Below, piece after piece: positions 50,244 through 58,464 of a stretch of 64,000 bases of DNA (position 1 is its first letter; each line of letters starts with the position of its first letter). The stretch spans positions 124,001 through 188,000 of the forward strand of contig NZ_JAEQ01000006.1 in the NCBI RefSeq assembly GCF_000518985.1. The letters are read 5' to 3'. Source of the DNA: Chelativorans sp. J32. Its GTDB lineage: Bacteria; Pseudomonadota; Alphaproteobacteria; Rhizobiales; Rhizobiaceae. The position numbers and the translations under genes were made by a program. The notes under the pieces were generated by a model. It ran no database searches. It saw nothing but the letters and a program-made list of their open reading frames with translations, and was not told the DNA's origin.

Positions 50244-51512
50244 ATGGAAATGCAAAATGGGAAAAAGCAGAACGTAGCTGTCGTGGGAGCGGGCATTGTG
50301 GGCGTGTGCAGCGCCCTCTGGCTGCAAAGGGAAGGCTACGACGTCACGCTTATCGATCCCAATCCGCCGGGCAGCGGCGCTTCCTACGGGAATGCCGGCG
50401 CCTTCAGCCCTGCCTCCGTGGTGCCCATGGCAATGCCCGGCGTGCTGCGCCATGTGCCGGGCTATCTGCTCAATCCCCATGGTCCCCTCGCGATCCACTG
50501 GGGATATCTGCCGAAGCTGGCGCCCTGGCTCCTGCGCTTCATCCGTTCCGGCCGGCGCGAGCGGGTGGACAAGCAGGCAGCGGCACTGGCGGGCCTCCTC
50601 GGTCCCGTTTTCGACTGTCTGATGCCGTTGGCGAAGCAGGCTGAAGCAACGCATCTCATCCGGCGCGACGGCTTTCTCTATGTCTATCGAACCGAGGCCG
50701 CGCTCCGCGGCGATGCCTATGGCTGGGAGCTACGGCGCCGGCACGGGATCGCCTTCGATATCCTTGAAGGCCCTGAAATCAATGCGTTCGATCCGGCGCT
50801 CTCGCCCGACTACCACGCCGCGCTTTTCGTGCCCGGGAACGGCCATACCGTCGATCCGCAAGGCCTCGTTCAGCATTTGGCGAGGGCGGTGGAAAAAGCC
50901 GGCGGGCGGCATTTCAAGGCGAGCGTGGAGGATTTCAGGCGCGACGGATCGGCCATTAGAGCGGTGGTGACCGATAGGGGCGAGGTGGCCTGCGATTTCG
51001 CCGTGATCGCCGCCGGCGCCCGGTCCGCGCGGCTTGCCGCCCGGTTGGGTGAGAAGATCCCGCTCGACACCGAACGGGGCTATCACCTGATGCTCAAGTC
51101 GCCGGAGGCGATGCCCAGGGTGCCCGTCCTCGAGGCCATGCATAAATTCGTTGCAACGCCGATGCAGGCGGGGCTGCGGATAGCGGGAACTGTCGAGTTC
51201 GCGGGCCTCGATAGACCGCCCAACATGGATCGTGCGCGCCGCCTGCTGCGTCCTGCAAGGGCGCTGTTTCCCGCCTTGCGCGAGGACTACCCGGAATCGG
51301 AAATGTCCAAGTGGATGGGATTTCGCCCCAGCCTGCCGGATTCTCTTCCGGTGATTGGCCGGTCGAAAGCTTCGCCGGGCATCGTCTACGCCTTCGGACA
51401 TGGGCATGTGGGCATGTGCGGCGGACCGATGACGGGCAAACTGGTCGCGGAAATGATCGCCGGCCGCCCGACATCCATCGATATCGCGCCTTTCAGCCAA
51501 TCGCGCTTCTGA
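50244..51512 (+). CDS. D-amino-acid dehydrogenase family FAD oxidoreductase (DadA type)
   Basis: A 422-residue flavoprotein. NVAVVGAGIVGVCSALWLQREGYDVTLID is the Rossmann motif, and SYGNAGAFSPASVVPMAMPG the DadA-type continuation. Near residue 380 is DSLPVIGRSKASPGIVYAFGHGHVGMCGGPMTGKLVAEMI, the usual FAD C-terminus (P-V-I-G..., GH...G..). The enzyme class dehydrogenates D-amino acids, or cyclic and N-substituted amino acids, passing electrons to the respiratory chain. It starts 7 bases after TctA and probably acts on the imported compound. Confidence 0.85.
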   Translation: MEMQNGKKQNVAVVGAGIVGVCSALWLQREGYDVTLIDPNPPGSGASYGNAGAFSPASVVPMAMPGVLRHVPGYLLNPHGPLAIHWGYLPKLAPWLLRFIRSGRRERVDKQAAALAGLLGPVFDCLMPLAKQAEATHLIRRDGFLYVYRTEAALRGDAYGWELRRRHGIAFDILEGPEINAFDPALSPDYHAALFVPGNGHTVDPQGLVQHLARAVEKAGGRHFKASVEDFRRDGSAIRAVVTDRGEVACDFAVIAAGARSARLAARLGEKIPLDTERGYHLMLKSPEAMPRVPVLEAMHKFVATPMQAGLRIAGTVEFAGLDRPPNMDRARRLLRPARALFPALREDYPESEMSKWMGFRPSLPDSLPVIGRSKASPGIVYAFGHGHVGMCGGPMTGKLVAEMIAGRPTSIDIAPFSQSRF

Positions 51513-51571
51513 GCCGCCTCGCTTTTTGCGGCGACTGCCACCACCTCCTGATAAAGATCGGAACGTCTCGA

Positions 51572-52411
51572 ATGCGCATCTTTGATTGCCGCCTTAGACC
51601 TCCCTTCGGAGAGTTTCTTACCACCAGCTACTTCACCGACGTGCCGCGGATCACGCGGATGGCAGCTGAAATGGGCCTGGAGGCGCCCGCGTCGCTTGCG
51701 GAAGCCTCGATGGAACTACTGTTTACGGAGATGGATGCGGCCGGAGTTGGAATGGGGCTGGCGGCGGGCCGTATTTCGCCCGGTTTGGGGAACGTGAGCA
51801 ACGCCAGCGTCCGTGAGCTTTGCCGGCTGTGGCCGGACAGGTTCGTGGGCCTTGCAGTGGTGGATCCTGGCAAGGCGGCCGAGGCATCGGCGGAGATTGA
51901 CCGCGCCATGCGCGACGGCTTCAAAGGCGCACTCATTGAACCGGGATTGCTGGGAAACGCGCTGGCGATCGACGACAGGCGCATCTACCCCTTCTATAGC
52001 CATTGCGAGGACGCAGGCATCCCGCTTTTCATCATGGCCGGAGGAAATGCGGGACCGGACCTGAGCTTCACAAATCCCGAGCACCTCGATCGTGTTGCGG
52101 CCGATTTCCCGCGTCTCAAGCTGGTGTCGTTGCATGGCAGCTGGCCATGGGTGCTGCAAATCCTGCATGTGTGCCTGCGCCGGCAAAACGTGTATCTGTG
52201 TCCAGACATGTATCTGGCCGGCCGCATGCCGGGGTTCGAGGAATATGTCCGCGCTGCAAACGGCTTCCTCAGCGACCGGTTGCTCTTCGGCAGCTCCTAT
52301 CCCGTGCTTGCGCTGGACCGAGCCGTCAAGAGCGTGCAGCAAATCGGTTTCCGTCCGGAGGTGCTCGAGCGCATTTTCTTCCGCAATGCCGCAGCATTGT
52401 TGGGGCTGTGA
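51572..52411 (+). CDS. Amidohydrolase-fold protein without the HxH metal motif
   Basis: A 279-residue protein of the amidohydrolase-2/ACMSD-like fold. The start at 51572 is the first ATG after the DadA gene; the frame to 51311 reads through DadA. The family N-terminus D-x-H-x-H is here D5-C-R7-L-R9, so both histidines are arginine. The strand-5 histidine position (IPLFIMAGG) is methionine, and the final aspartate (LLFGSSYP, family LxxGSDxP) is serine; only the HG in VSLHGSWPW remains. The fold order is otherwise intact: FKGALIEPG, YSHCEDAGIPLF, ERIFFRNAAALLGL. A catalytic mechanism without a metal, or a non-catalytic role, is likely. Confidence 0.72.
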   Translation: MRIFDCRLRPPFGEFLTTSYFTDVPRITRMAAEMGLEAPASLAEASMELLFTEMDAAGVGMGLAAGRISPGLGNVSNASVRELCRLWPDRFVGLAVVDPGKAAEASAEIDRAMRDGFKGALIEPGLLGNALAIDDRRIYPFYSHCEDAGIPLFIMAGGNAGPDLSFTNPEHLDRVAADFPRLKLVSLHGSWPWVLQILHVCLRRQNVYLCPDMYLAGRMPGFEEYVRAANGFLSDRLLFGSSYPVLALDRAVKSVQQIGFRPEVLERIFFRNAAALLGL

Positions 52412-52429
52412 TGGCATCTTTCCGGTGGC

Positions 52430-53215
52430 TCAGCGTCCGCCGAGCGCTCCCGTCAATTCCTGCGCGACAGACGACACGAGCGGGCCAACCGCTTCGATGC
52501 GCTCGTCCGTCAGGCGGCTGACATGACCGGAGACGGAGATGGCGCAGAGAGGTTCGCTGTTGGCACCGTAAACCACGGAGGCGACGCACCGCACGCCCCG
52601 GGCCAAGCCTTCGTCGTCGATGGCGTAGGCGCGTCGCCTGGTGACATGCAGGTCGTCACTGTAGCAGGGGCCCAGGGCATCCGTGCTCGCCGCCATATTT
52701 GCGATGACGGCTCTGACCTCTTTCTCCGGATAGGCGGCGAGGATGGCCTTGCCCATTCCCGAACAGTGGATGGGCATGCGGCCGCCCACCTTGGCCACCG
52801 AAAGTCTTGCCTCGCGGCTCTCGATCTGCGCCAGAACGACCACATCGTGGCCTTCGGCAATGCCGAGATTGGCGGTCTCATGCGTCAGGTCCCTGAGCCT
52901 GCGCATGTATGGGATGGCGGAGGCGACGAAGGCCCGCTTATGAACGAAGGCGCTCGCCACCAAATAGGCCTGGCGGCCGATATACCAGCGTCCATCATGC
53001 CGATTGAACTGCACGAAATGCCGCTTTTCCAATGTGGTGAGCAGCCTGTGAGTGGTCGAACGGGAAAGCTCTGCGACCGCGGTGATCTCCCTCAGGCGCA
53101 TTCCCGATCCGTGTTCCGCCAGCACCTCCAGGAGGGAGATGGCGCGTTCGACGGATTGAACGGTCCCCAGCCGTTCATTGGAGGTGGCCTCCTCAGGGAA
53201 TTCCGGTGCACCCAT
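52430..53215 (-). CDS. IclR-family transcriptional regulator
   Basis: A 261-residue regulator. Residues 15-80 hold the winged helix (QSVERAISLLEVLAEHGSGMRLREITAVAELSRSTTHRLLTTLEKRHFVQF), the remainder the IclR effector domain (ESREARLSVAKVGGRMPIHCSGMGKAILAAYPEKEV). The ATG at 53215 follows GGAGG with a 10-base spacer; a TTG at 53245 is the alternative. It converges on the amidohydrolase gene (18 bases between stops) and is a probable regulator of the TctCBA/DadA/amidohydrolase unit. Confidence 0.9.
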   Translation of the reverse strand: MGAPEFPEEATSNERLGTVQSVERAISLLEVLAEHGSGMRLREITAVAELSRSTTHRLLTTLEKRHFVQFNRHDGRWYIGRQAYLVASAFVHKRAFVASAIPYMRRLRDLTHETANLGIAEGHDVVVLAQIESREARLSVAKVGGRMPIHCSGMGKAILAAYPEKEVRAVIANMAASTDALGPCYSDDLHVTRRRAYAIDDEGLARGVRCVASVVYGANSEPLCAISVSGHVSRLTDERIEAVGPLVSSVAQELTGALGGR

Positions 53216-53349
53216 CGCGTCGATGCCTCCGTAGAATGCTTCCAACTCTCGGGTATCGGTACCACCTCAGTAAAGTACACTTCTACATTCAAATCAATAT
53301 TTTTAATTGCATACAGAAAGAAATTCCGCCGGGGGGCTTCCGCTGACGG

Positions 53350-54726
53350 CTATCGCGAGGGGAGCGGAAAGGTGCGTGACATCAGCCGGTTCATGCGCCA
53401 ACGAAGCGTGAAACCGCGTACGGCGAGGAACGCGAGGAAGGCGATCCATAGTCCATCGTTGCCGAGCCAGGGGATAAGGGTGAAGATGAGCAGCAGGTAG
53501 CAGGCCGAAGCGACGAGCATCATGTTGCGGATGTCGCGCGCCCAGGTCGCACCTATGAAGACCCCATCCATGACGAAGGCAAGACTGCCGAGCGGGGCAG
53601 TCAGTAGCGCCCAGTGAAAATAGGCGTGAGCGAGCGCACGTACATCAGGACTTGCCGTCATGAGCGCGATGATCGGGTCTTGAACGAGGAGATAGACCGC
53701 CGCCACAGCAAAGCCCGTCGCAACGCTCCAGAAGACGGAGAGGTTTACCGATGTTTCGAACATGACGCGGTCACACCCGCCCACCGCCCTTCCGGCAAGG
53801 TGCTGGGCGGCGACGGCAAGCCCTTGGATCATCGCGCCGGAAAAATAGAAGAGGTTCATCAGCACGACGTTGGCTGCGAGCACCGCCGTACCGAAAGCGG
53901 CGCTCTCCCGCGTGAAGAGGGCGATGCTGAAAAAGAGAATCATGGATCGCAGAAGAATGTCTGCATTGATGCTGAGTATCCGCTTCAGTTGGCGCATGTC
54001 CGGCACGGCTGAAAGCACTGCCCGTGCCTTTCCATGAAGAGCGCGCGCTATCAGAATGCCGCCGGCGAGAGCGGTGGCCGTCTCTGCGGCCACCGTCGCC
54101 AGCGCCGCGCCGGCAACACCCCAATCGAAATGGAGGACGAAGGCGATACTGAGAATTGCGTTGACGAGGTTGAGCACAGCCTGGAGGGCAAGGCCCGGCA
54201 GAAAAGAGCCCTGGCCGAAGAGCCAGCCCACCAGCGCATAATTGACGAGCAGCAGCGGTGCTGACCAGACGCGGATGCCGAAATAGACCATTCCGGCTGC
54301 CCTTACATCCTCGCCGACGCCGAGCAGTGAAAAGCCGGCATAGGCAATCGGCCACTGCAGCGCCACTGCGATGAGGCCTGCCGCGAAAGCCAAGCATATG
54401 GCGCGGAGCGCATGCGCGAGCATCTCTATCCCGTGTCCCGCCCCGAACGCTTGCGAAACCATGGCAGTGGTGGAGGAACGCAGGAAGTTGAAGGTGAAGA
54501 AGACGAGGTTGATGATCACGTTGGCGGCAGCGATGCCGCCGATCAGGGCTTCGTTCCCCAACTGCCCGACAACTGCCGTGTCAACGATGCCGACCAGGGG
54601 TGTCGATATCGATGCCAGGGTGATTGGCAACGCAATCTTCAGCACCTGGCCATGGGTAACGGTGGTGGCAGGCATCTGCGAACCAGGGGAAGGTCCCTGG
54701 TCAAGCCGTGGCTGGTCAATTGTCAT
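53350..54726 (-). CDS. MATE-family efflux transporter (DinF type)
   Basis: A 458-residue cation-coupled exporter with twelve predicted helices. The ATG at 54726 follows CGGGAGCGCC; the longer frame to 54771 is not needed. KIALPITLASISTPLVGIVDTAVVGQLG and AAANVIINLVFFTFNFLRSSTTAMVSQAFGAG are the standard helix 1-2 region of the DinF branch, with the repeat in NADILLRSMILFFSIALFT. Substrate is not predictable: it may export a toxic intermediate of the neighbouring catabolic unit. Confidence 0.9.
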   Translation of the reverse strand: MTIDQPRLDQGPSPGSQMPATTVTHGQVLKIALPITLASISTPLVGIVDTAVVGQLGNEALIGGIAAANVIINLVFFTFNFLRSSTTAMVSQAFGAGHGIEMLAHALRAICLAFAAGLIAVALQWPIAYAGFSLLGVGEDVRAAGMVYFGIRVWSAPLLLVNYALVGWLFGQGSFLPGLALQAVLNLVNAILSIAFVLHFDWGVAGAALATVAAETATALAGGILIARALHGKARAVLSAVPDMRQLKRILSINADILLRSMILFFSIALFTRESAAFGTAVLAANVVLMNLFYFSGAMIQGLAVAAQHLAGRAVGGCDRVMFETSVNLSVFWSVATGFAVAAVYLLVQDPIIALMTASPDVRALAHAYFHWALLTAPLGSLAFVMDGVFIGATWARDIRNMMLVASACYLLLIFTLIPWLGNDGLWIAFLAFLAVRGFTLRWRMNRLMSRTFPLPSR

Positions 54727-54993
54727 CGGGCGGCGCTCCCGCTTCTTTTGAACGGGCGCACCCTGCCGCACCCAGCGCAGCAGGATGCGGTCATACGATC
54801 AGTCGCACTCGCTGCCGTTTTGCCCATTCACTCAGGATTGGACCACTTTGCACGGTGTGTCGAAGGCGGCGCGATCTGTTCCCGCATCGCGGGAATCCTT
54901 GCAGCGCGCTATCGACTGCGCTGTTGATTGAGTTTAGCCGGTTTCTGACATGCGCCGTGCCAACCGGCCGGTGCCAGCGGAGATGGCTGCAGC

Positions 54994-56124
54994 ATGGCGG
55001 TTCAGCATGCCGATACGATCGTCGTCGGGGGCGGCTTGGTTGGCGCCGCCATAAGCTACGGGCTGGCGAAAATCGGGCAAGGCGTCATCGTCCTCGACGA
55101 GGGGGATGTGGCTTTTCGGGCGTCCCGCGGCAATTTCGGGCTCGTGTGGGTGCAGTCGAAAGGCGACGGCATGCCCGAGTATGCGCGTTGGACACGCCGC
55201 TCGGCCGACCTCTGGCCGGAATTCGCCGGAGAGCTCGCCGGGGAGACCGGCGTATCGCCGCACTATTACAAGGCTGGAGGAGTGCATACCTGCCTTTCTG
55301 AGGAGGAACTGCAGGCCCGTACCAATCTCATCGAACGGATGCGGCAAGTGCATGGGCCGGAGCGCTATGAAGCAAGGGTCCTCGACCGCCGCGAGCTTGC
55401 CGAGATGCTCCCCGGCTTGGGTGAAGCGGTCATTGGCGGCTCGTGGTCCCCGCACGACGGCCATGCGAGCCCGCTTCACCTCTTGCGAGCGCTGCATGCT
55501 GGGCTCCTGCAAGGGCGCGGACGCTATCATGCCGATGCCCGTGTGACCGCGATAGCAAGGGACGGCTCGGGTTATCGCGTCACGACCGCCGCCGGGGTGT
55601 TCGCGGCGGAGAGAGTGGTGCTCGCCGCTGGCCTTGCTAACCGCGCGCTCGCGCCAATGGTAGGGCTCAGCGCGCCGGTCTCTCCGCTCAAGGGGCAGAT
55701 TCTTGTCACGGAGCGCGCAGCGACGGTCCTGCCTATGCCAACCGCCTTCGTTCGGCAGACGGAGGAAGGTACATTCCTCATGGGAGACAGCTACGAAGAC
55801 TCGGGCTTCGATACCGCGTCGCGGCCAAACGTCATGGCGGAGATTGCCAGACGCGCCGCCCGCACCTTTCCATTTCTCAGAAAGCTGCAGGTCGTGCGGG
55901 CCTGGGCCGCGCTCCGCGTCATGTCCGGCGACGGGTTTCCCATCTACGAGCAATCGCGGACTCATCCGGGCGCCTTCGTGGTGAACTGCCATTCCGGCGT
56001 CACTCTGGCAGGCGCTCATGCGCTGGCGCTCGCGCCGATGATCGCGCGCGGCCGCCTTGATGAGGAATTCGCCGCCTTCAGCGCAGGGAGGTTTGATGTT
56101 CAAGCGCATCGCGACGTCGCGTAA
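54994..56124 (+). CDS. Opine/hydroxyproline-oxidase-like FAD subunit (HcnC/OoxB type)
   Basis: A 376-residue DAO-family flavoprotein, likely the substrate-oxidising subunit of a heterotrimer. DTIVVGGGLVGAAISYGLAKIGQGVIVLDEGDVAFRASRGNFGLVWVQSKG is the opening of OoxB, NoxB and HcnC; the middle GHASPLHLLRALH and the closing FVVNCHSGVTLAGAHALALAPMI match as well. It overlaps the next gene by 29 bases. With the small iron-sulfur and HcnB-like subunits that follow, the order equals octopine/nopaline oxidase and cis-4-hydroxy-D-proline dehydrogenase operons. Product imine would be a target for the RidA protein downstream. Confidence 0.86.
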   Translation: MAVQHADTIVVGGGLVGAAISYGLAKIGQGVIVLDEGDVAFRASRGNFGLVWVQSKGDGMPEYARWTRRSADLWPEFAGELAGETGVSPHYYKAGGVHTCLSEEELQARTNLIERMRQVHGPERYEARVLDRRELAEMLPGLGEAVIGGSWSPHDGHASPLHLLRALHAGLLQGRGRYHADARVTAIARDGSGYRVTTAAGVFAAERVVLAAGLANRALAPMVGLSAPVSPLKGQILVTERAATVLPMPTAFVRQTEEGTFLMGDSYEDSGFDTASRPNVMAEIARRAARTFPFLRKLQVVRAWAALRVMSGDGFPIYEQSRTHPGAFVVNCHSGVTLAGAHALALAPMIARGRLDEEFAAFSAGRFDVQAHRDVA

Positions 56125-56395
56125 GGCAAGGCTTTCTTTCGATTTCGAAGGGCACAGACTCGAGGCGGAGGACGGCGATACCGTGGCGGCCGCGCTGCTG
56201 CTTGCCGGCGAAAGGGTCTTGCGCAGCACGGCGGTTTCAGCGTCCGAACGCGGGCCCTTCTGCCTCATGGGCGTGTGCTTCGAATGCCTGGTGGAGATCG
56301 ACGGGATACCTAACCGGCAGGCCTGCATGGTGAAGGTGCTGCCGGATATGCGGGTGCGCCGTCAGCGCGGCGCGGCGCGGGTGGGAAGCATATGA
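56096..56395 (+). CDS. Small [2Fe-2S] subunit (HcnA type)
   Basis: A 99-residue ferredoxin-like subunit. The ATG at 56096 follows CAGGGAGGTTTG inside the end of the previous gene; the frame to 56057 is a shadow extension. Cysteines C56, C61, C64 and C77 form the 2Fe-2S pattern C-x4-C-x2-C-x12-C. GDTVAAALLLAGERVLR is the family segment shared with HcnA and the N-terminal ferredoxin domain of sarcosine oxidase alpha. It links electron flow between the two flavin subunits and overlaps the next gene by four bases. Confidence 0.87.
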   Translation: MFKRIATSRKARLSFDFEGHRLEAEDGDTVAAALLLAGERVLRSTAVSASERGPFCLMGVCFECLVEIDGIPNRQACMVKVLPDMRVRRQRGAARVGSI

Positions 56396-57777
56396 GCGCA
56401 TATGATGTCGCGATAATCGGCGCCGGTCCCGCGGGTATGGCCGCGGCGGTGGAGGCATCTCGCGCCGGCTTTTCCGTAGTCGTCTTCGATGAGCAGGACG
56501 CGCCTGGCGGGCAGATCTATCGCGCCATCGAGCGGGCGGATGCGGGGCGGCTGGCGCTGATGGGTGAAGATTATGCCACGGGTAGAGCTCTTGCCGAGGC
56601 TTTCAGGACGAGTTCCGCGGTCTACATGCCAGGCACGATTGTCTGGAATGTCGATGCGTCGCTCCGTATCAACTACAGCGGCGCGACTGGCAGTGGCGAA
56701 GTCACTGCGGGATCGGTGATCATAGCCACGGGTGCCATGGAGCGCGCCACGCCTTTGCCGGGCTGGACTCTGCCGGGCGTGATGACGGCCGGCGCGTTGC
56801 AGATCCTGCTTAAGGCGCACGGGCTCGTCAGTGACGATACGGTATTGGTCGGCTGTGGCCCTCTCCTTTTCCTGGTGGCACAGCAAATGACGGAGGCTGG
56901 ATCGCCTCCCAGAGCGGTCGTCGAGACCGCAGCGCCTGGCGCGCTCCGCCGGGCGCTGCCGCATTTCTTCGGGGCGTTGCGCGCTCCGGCCTATCTGAGG
57001 AAAGGCTTGGCCATGATCCGGCAGCTCGCCCGCGCGGGCGTGCCGGTCTATCGTCATGCGCAGGCGGTTGCGATCGAGGGCCGCGAGGCGGCGGAAGCCG
57101 TCAGCTTCACGATCAAAGGCCAGCGCCATCGCATTTCGGCGGGCACCGTGGGCCTGCACCAGGGCGTGATACCCAACCAGCAGATCACGCGCCTCCTCGG
57201 TTGCGAGCAGGATTGGAGCGCAAGTCAGCGCTGTTTCGTGCCTAGGCTGGATCCGTTCGGCGAAACGAGCATCCAGAATGTCTACGTCACCGGGGACGGA
57301 GCAGGAATCGGCGGCGCCGTTTCCGCCGCTCTCGGAGGGAGGCTCGCGGCCCTGCGGATCGCCGCCAGGGCGGGCAAGGCTACTACGGGCGAAGCCCGGT
57401 CCGTAATGGCGAGGCTCGCGCGCGATCGGGCGATCCGCCCCTTCCTGGAGGCGCTCTATGCGCCCTCCGATGAAGTGCTTATGCCCGCGGATGATACGCT
57501 CGTGTGCCGCTGTGAAGAAGTAACCGCCGGACAGATCCGCGAAGCCGTGGCGCTTGGGGCGCCCGGGCCAAATCAGGCAAAGGCCTTCCTGCGGTGCGGC
57601 ATGGGGCCGTGCCAAGGCCGCATCTGCGGCCCCGTGGTCACGGAAGTCATCGCAGCGGCGCGCCGGACCCGGCAGGACGCTGTTGGGTACTACCGCATCC
57701 GCCCCCCGCTTAAGCCACTCTCCGTAGCCGAAATAGCGGGCCTGGCGCCGGCGGCGGAGGGCCAGCCCCTGGACTAG
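56392..57777 (+). CDS. FAD/NAD(P)-binding subunit with C-terminal BFD-like [2Fe-2S] domain (HcnB/OoxA type)
   Basis: A 461-residue flavoprotein. DVAIIGAGPAGMAAAVEASRAGFSVVVFDEQDAPGGQIYR opens a pyridine-nucleotide-disulfide-oxidoreductase fold; ATGAMERATPLPGWTLPGVMTAGALQILLKAHG is the OoxA/HcnB signature. The C-terminus (TLVCRCEEVTAGQIREAVALG, FLRCGMGPCQGRICG) has four cysteines of a BFD-type 2Fe-2S site. As in octopine oxidase, hydrogen cyanide synthase and hydroxyproline dehydrogenase, it partners the FAD subunit two genes upstream. An ATGA overlap couples it to the ferredoxin gene. Confidence 0.88.
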   Translation: MSAYDVAIIGAGPAGMAAAVEASRAGFSVVVFDEQDAPGGQIYRAIERADAGRLALMGEDYATGRALAEAFRTSSAVYMPGTIVWNVDASLRINYSGATGSGEVTAGSVIIATGAMERATPLPGWTLPGVMTAGALQILLKAHGLVSDDTVLVGCGPLLFLVAQQMTEAGSPPRAVVETAAPGALRRALPHFFGALRAPAYLRKGLAMIRQLARAGVPVYRHAQAVAIEGREAAEAVSFTIKGQRHRISAGTVGLHQGVIPNQQITRLLGCEQDWSASQRCFVPRLDPFGETSIQNVYVTGDGAGIGGAVSAALGGRLAALRIAARAGKATTGEARSVMARLARDRAIRPFLEALYAPSDEVLMPADDTLVCRCEEVTAGQIREAVALGAPGPNQAKAFLRCGMGPCQGRICGPVVTEVIAAARRTRQDAVGYYRIRPPLKPLSVAEIAGLAPAAEGQPLD

Positions 57778-57835
57778 GGCCGTGCTGCTGAATCTGCAAT
57801 TTCCATCAACACCAGCGAACAATAAGGAGAAGGTT

Positions 57836-58186
57836 ATGATCAAGCGTCACATGCAGACACGCATCAACCATCGGGTCGTCGAGCACAACGGGGTGCTCTA
57901 TTTTGGCGGCCTTATTGCCGATGACCTGAGCGTCGACATGAAGGGCCAGACACAGCAGATCTGCCGCAAGATCGACGAACTGCTGCAAAAGGTGGGCTCC
58001 TCAAAGGCGCATCTGCTCACGGCGATGATCTACATCTCCGATTTCTCGCAGAAGGAAGGAATGAACGAGGCCTGGCTCGAATGGCTGCCCGGTGAGCTTT
58101 TGCCCACCCGTGCGACCATCGGCGTCGCTGACCTCGGCGAAAACGTCCTGATCGAGGTGGTCGTGTCCGCAGCCAAGACTGCGTAG
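57836..58186 (+). CDS. ridA: RidA-family enamine/imine deaminase
   Basis: A 116-residue trimeric RidA/YjgF-type protein that hydrolyses reactive enamine/imine intermediates to ketone and ammonia. The ATG at 57836 follows AATAAGGAGAAGGTT, a strong Shine-Dalgarno. NGVLYFGGLIADD, TQQICRKIDELLQKVGSSKAHLLTAMIYISDF and LPTRATIGVADLGENVLIEVVVSA match the family, including the arginine of PTRATIGV that holds substrate carboxylate. It lies 58 bases after the oxidase and immediately before an ABC importer, consistent with clearing imines made by the oxidase. Confidence 0.9.
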   Translation: MIKRHMQTRINHRVVEHNGVLYFGGLIADDLSVDMKGQTQQICRKIDELLQKVGSSKAHLLTAMIYISDFSQKEGMNEAWLEWLPGELLPTRATIGVADLGENVLIEVVVSAAKTA

Positions 58187-58202
58187 GAATCCGGGTCCGC
58201 CG

Positions 58203-58255
58203 GTCAATGGCTGCCTGGTCCTACGATGCGGGAATCCAGCCGTGGCTCCATTGAC
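58203..58255 (+). other. Stem-loop between RidA and binding-protein genes
   Basis: GTCAATGG (58203-58210) pairs with CCATTGAC (58248-58255), with inner GGCTG/CAGCC and CTGG/CCAG pairs. The structure is about 15 bases past the ridA stop and may be a terminator-like element or an mRNA stabiliser; no T-tract follows. Confidence 0.4.
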
Positions 58256-58324
58256 AGGGCGGTCATCTCACGAAACTCTGCTTGCCGTGCTGCAAAACAA
58301 GCAACAGTAAAACGCAGCAAAGAA

Positions 58325-58348
58325 CGTATTGTGTTGAAAAACAATACG
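58325..58348. promoter_or_regulatory. Candidate operator upstream of the second peptide-type ABC operon
   Basis: A perfect 8-base dyad, CGTATTGT (58325-58332) and ACAATACG (58341-58348), separated by 8 bases. The core ATTGT-N8-ACAAT resembles sites of GntR/LacI-size dimeric repressors. It is in an unusually AT-rich 278-base gap, about 115 bases before the binding-protein ATG. Confidence 0.5.
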
Positions 58349-58464
58349 GGGAACACTCGCAGTCGTGATCCGGTATTAAGAAGTCGTACAACAAAAAATC
58401 TCAATTCGGGTCCGATTTGCATCGGGTTAATAGAAATATGTACTCGTATGGATGGGAGTAATAC

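Noticed and set aside
49254-50654. 466-residue minus-strand frame opposite TctA and DadA
   Set aside because: H/Q/R-rich shadow spanning two real genes and the gap between them.
54934-57843. Two long minus-strand frames opposite the oxidase subunits
   Set aside because: Antisense shadows with no motif; the plus-strand frames have Rossmann and cysteine signatures.
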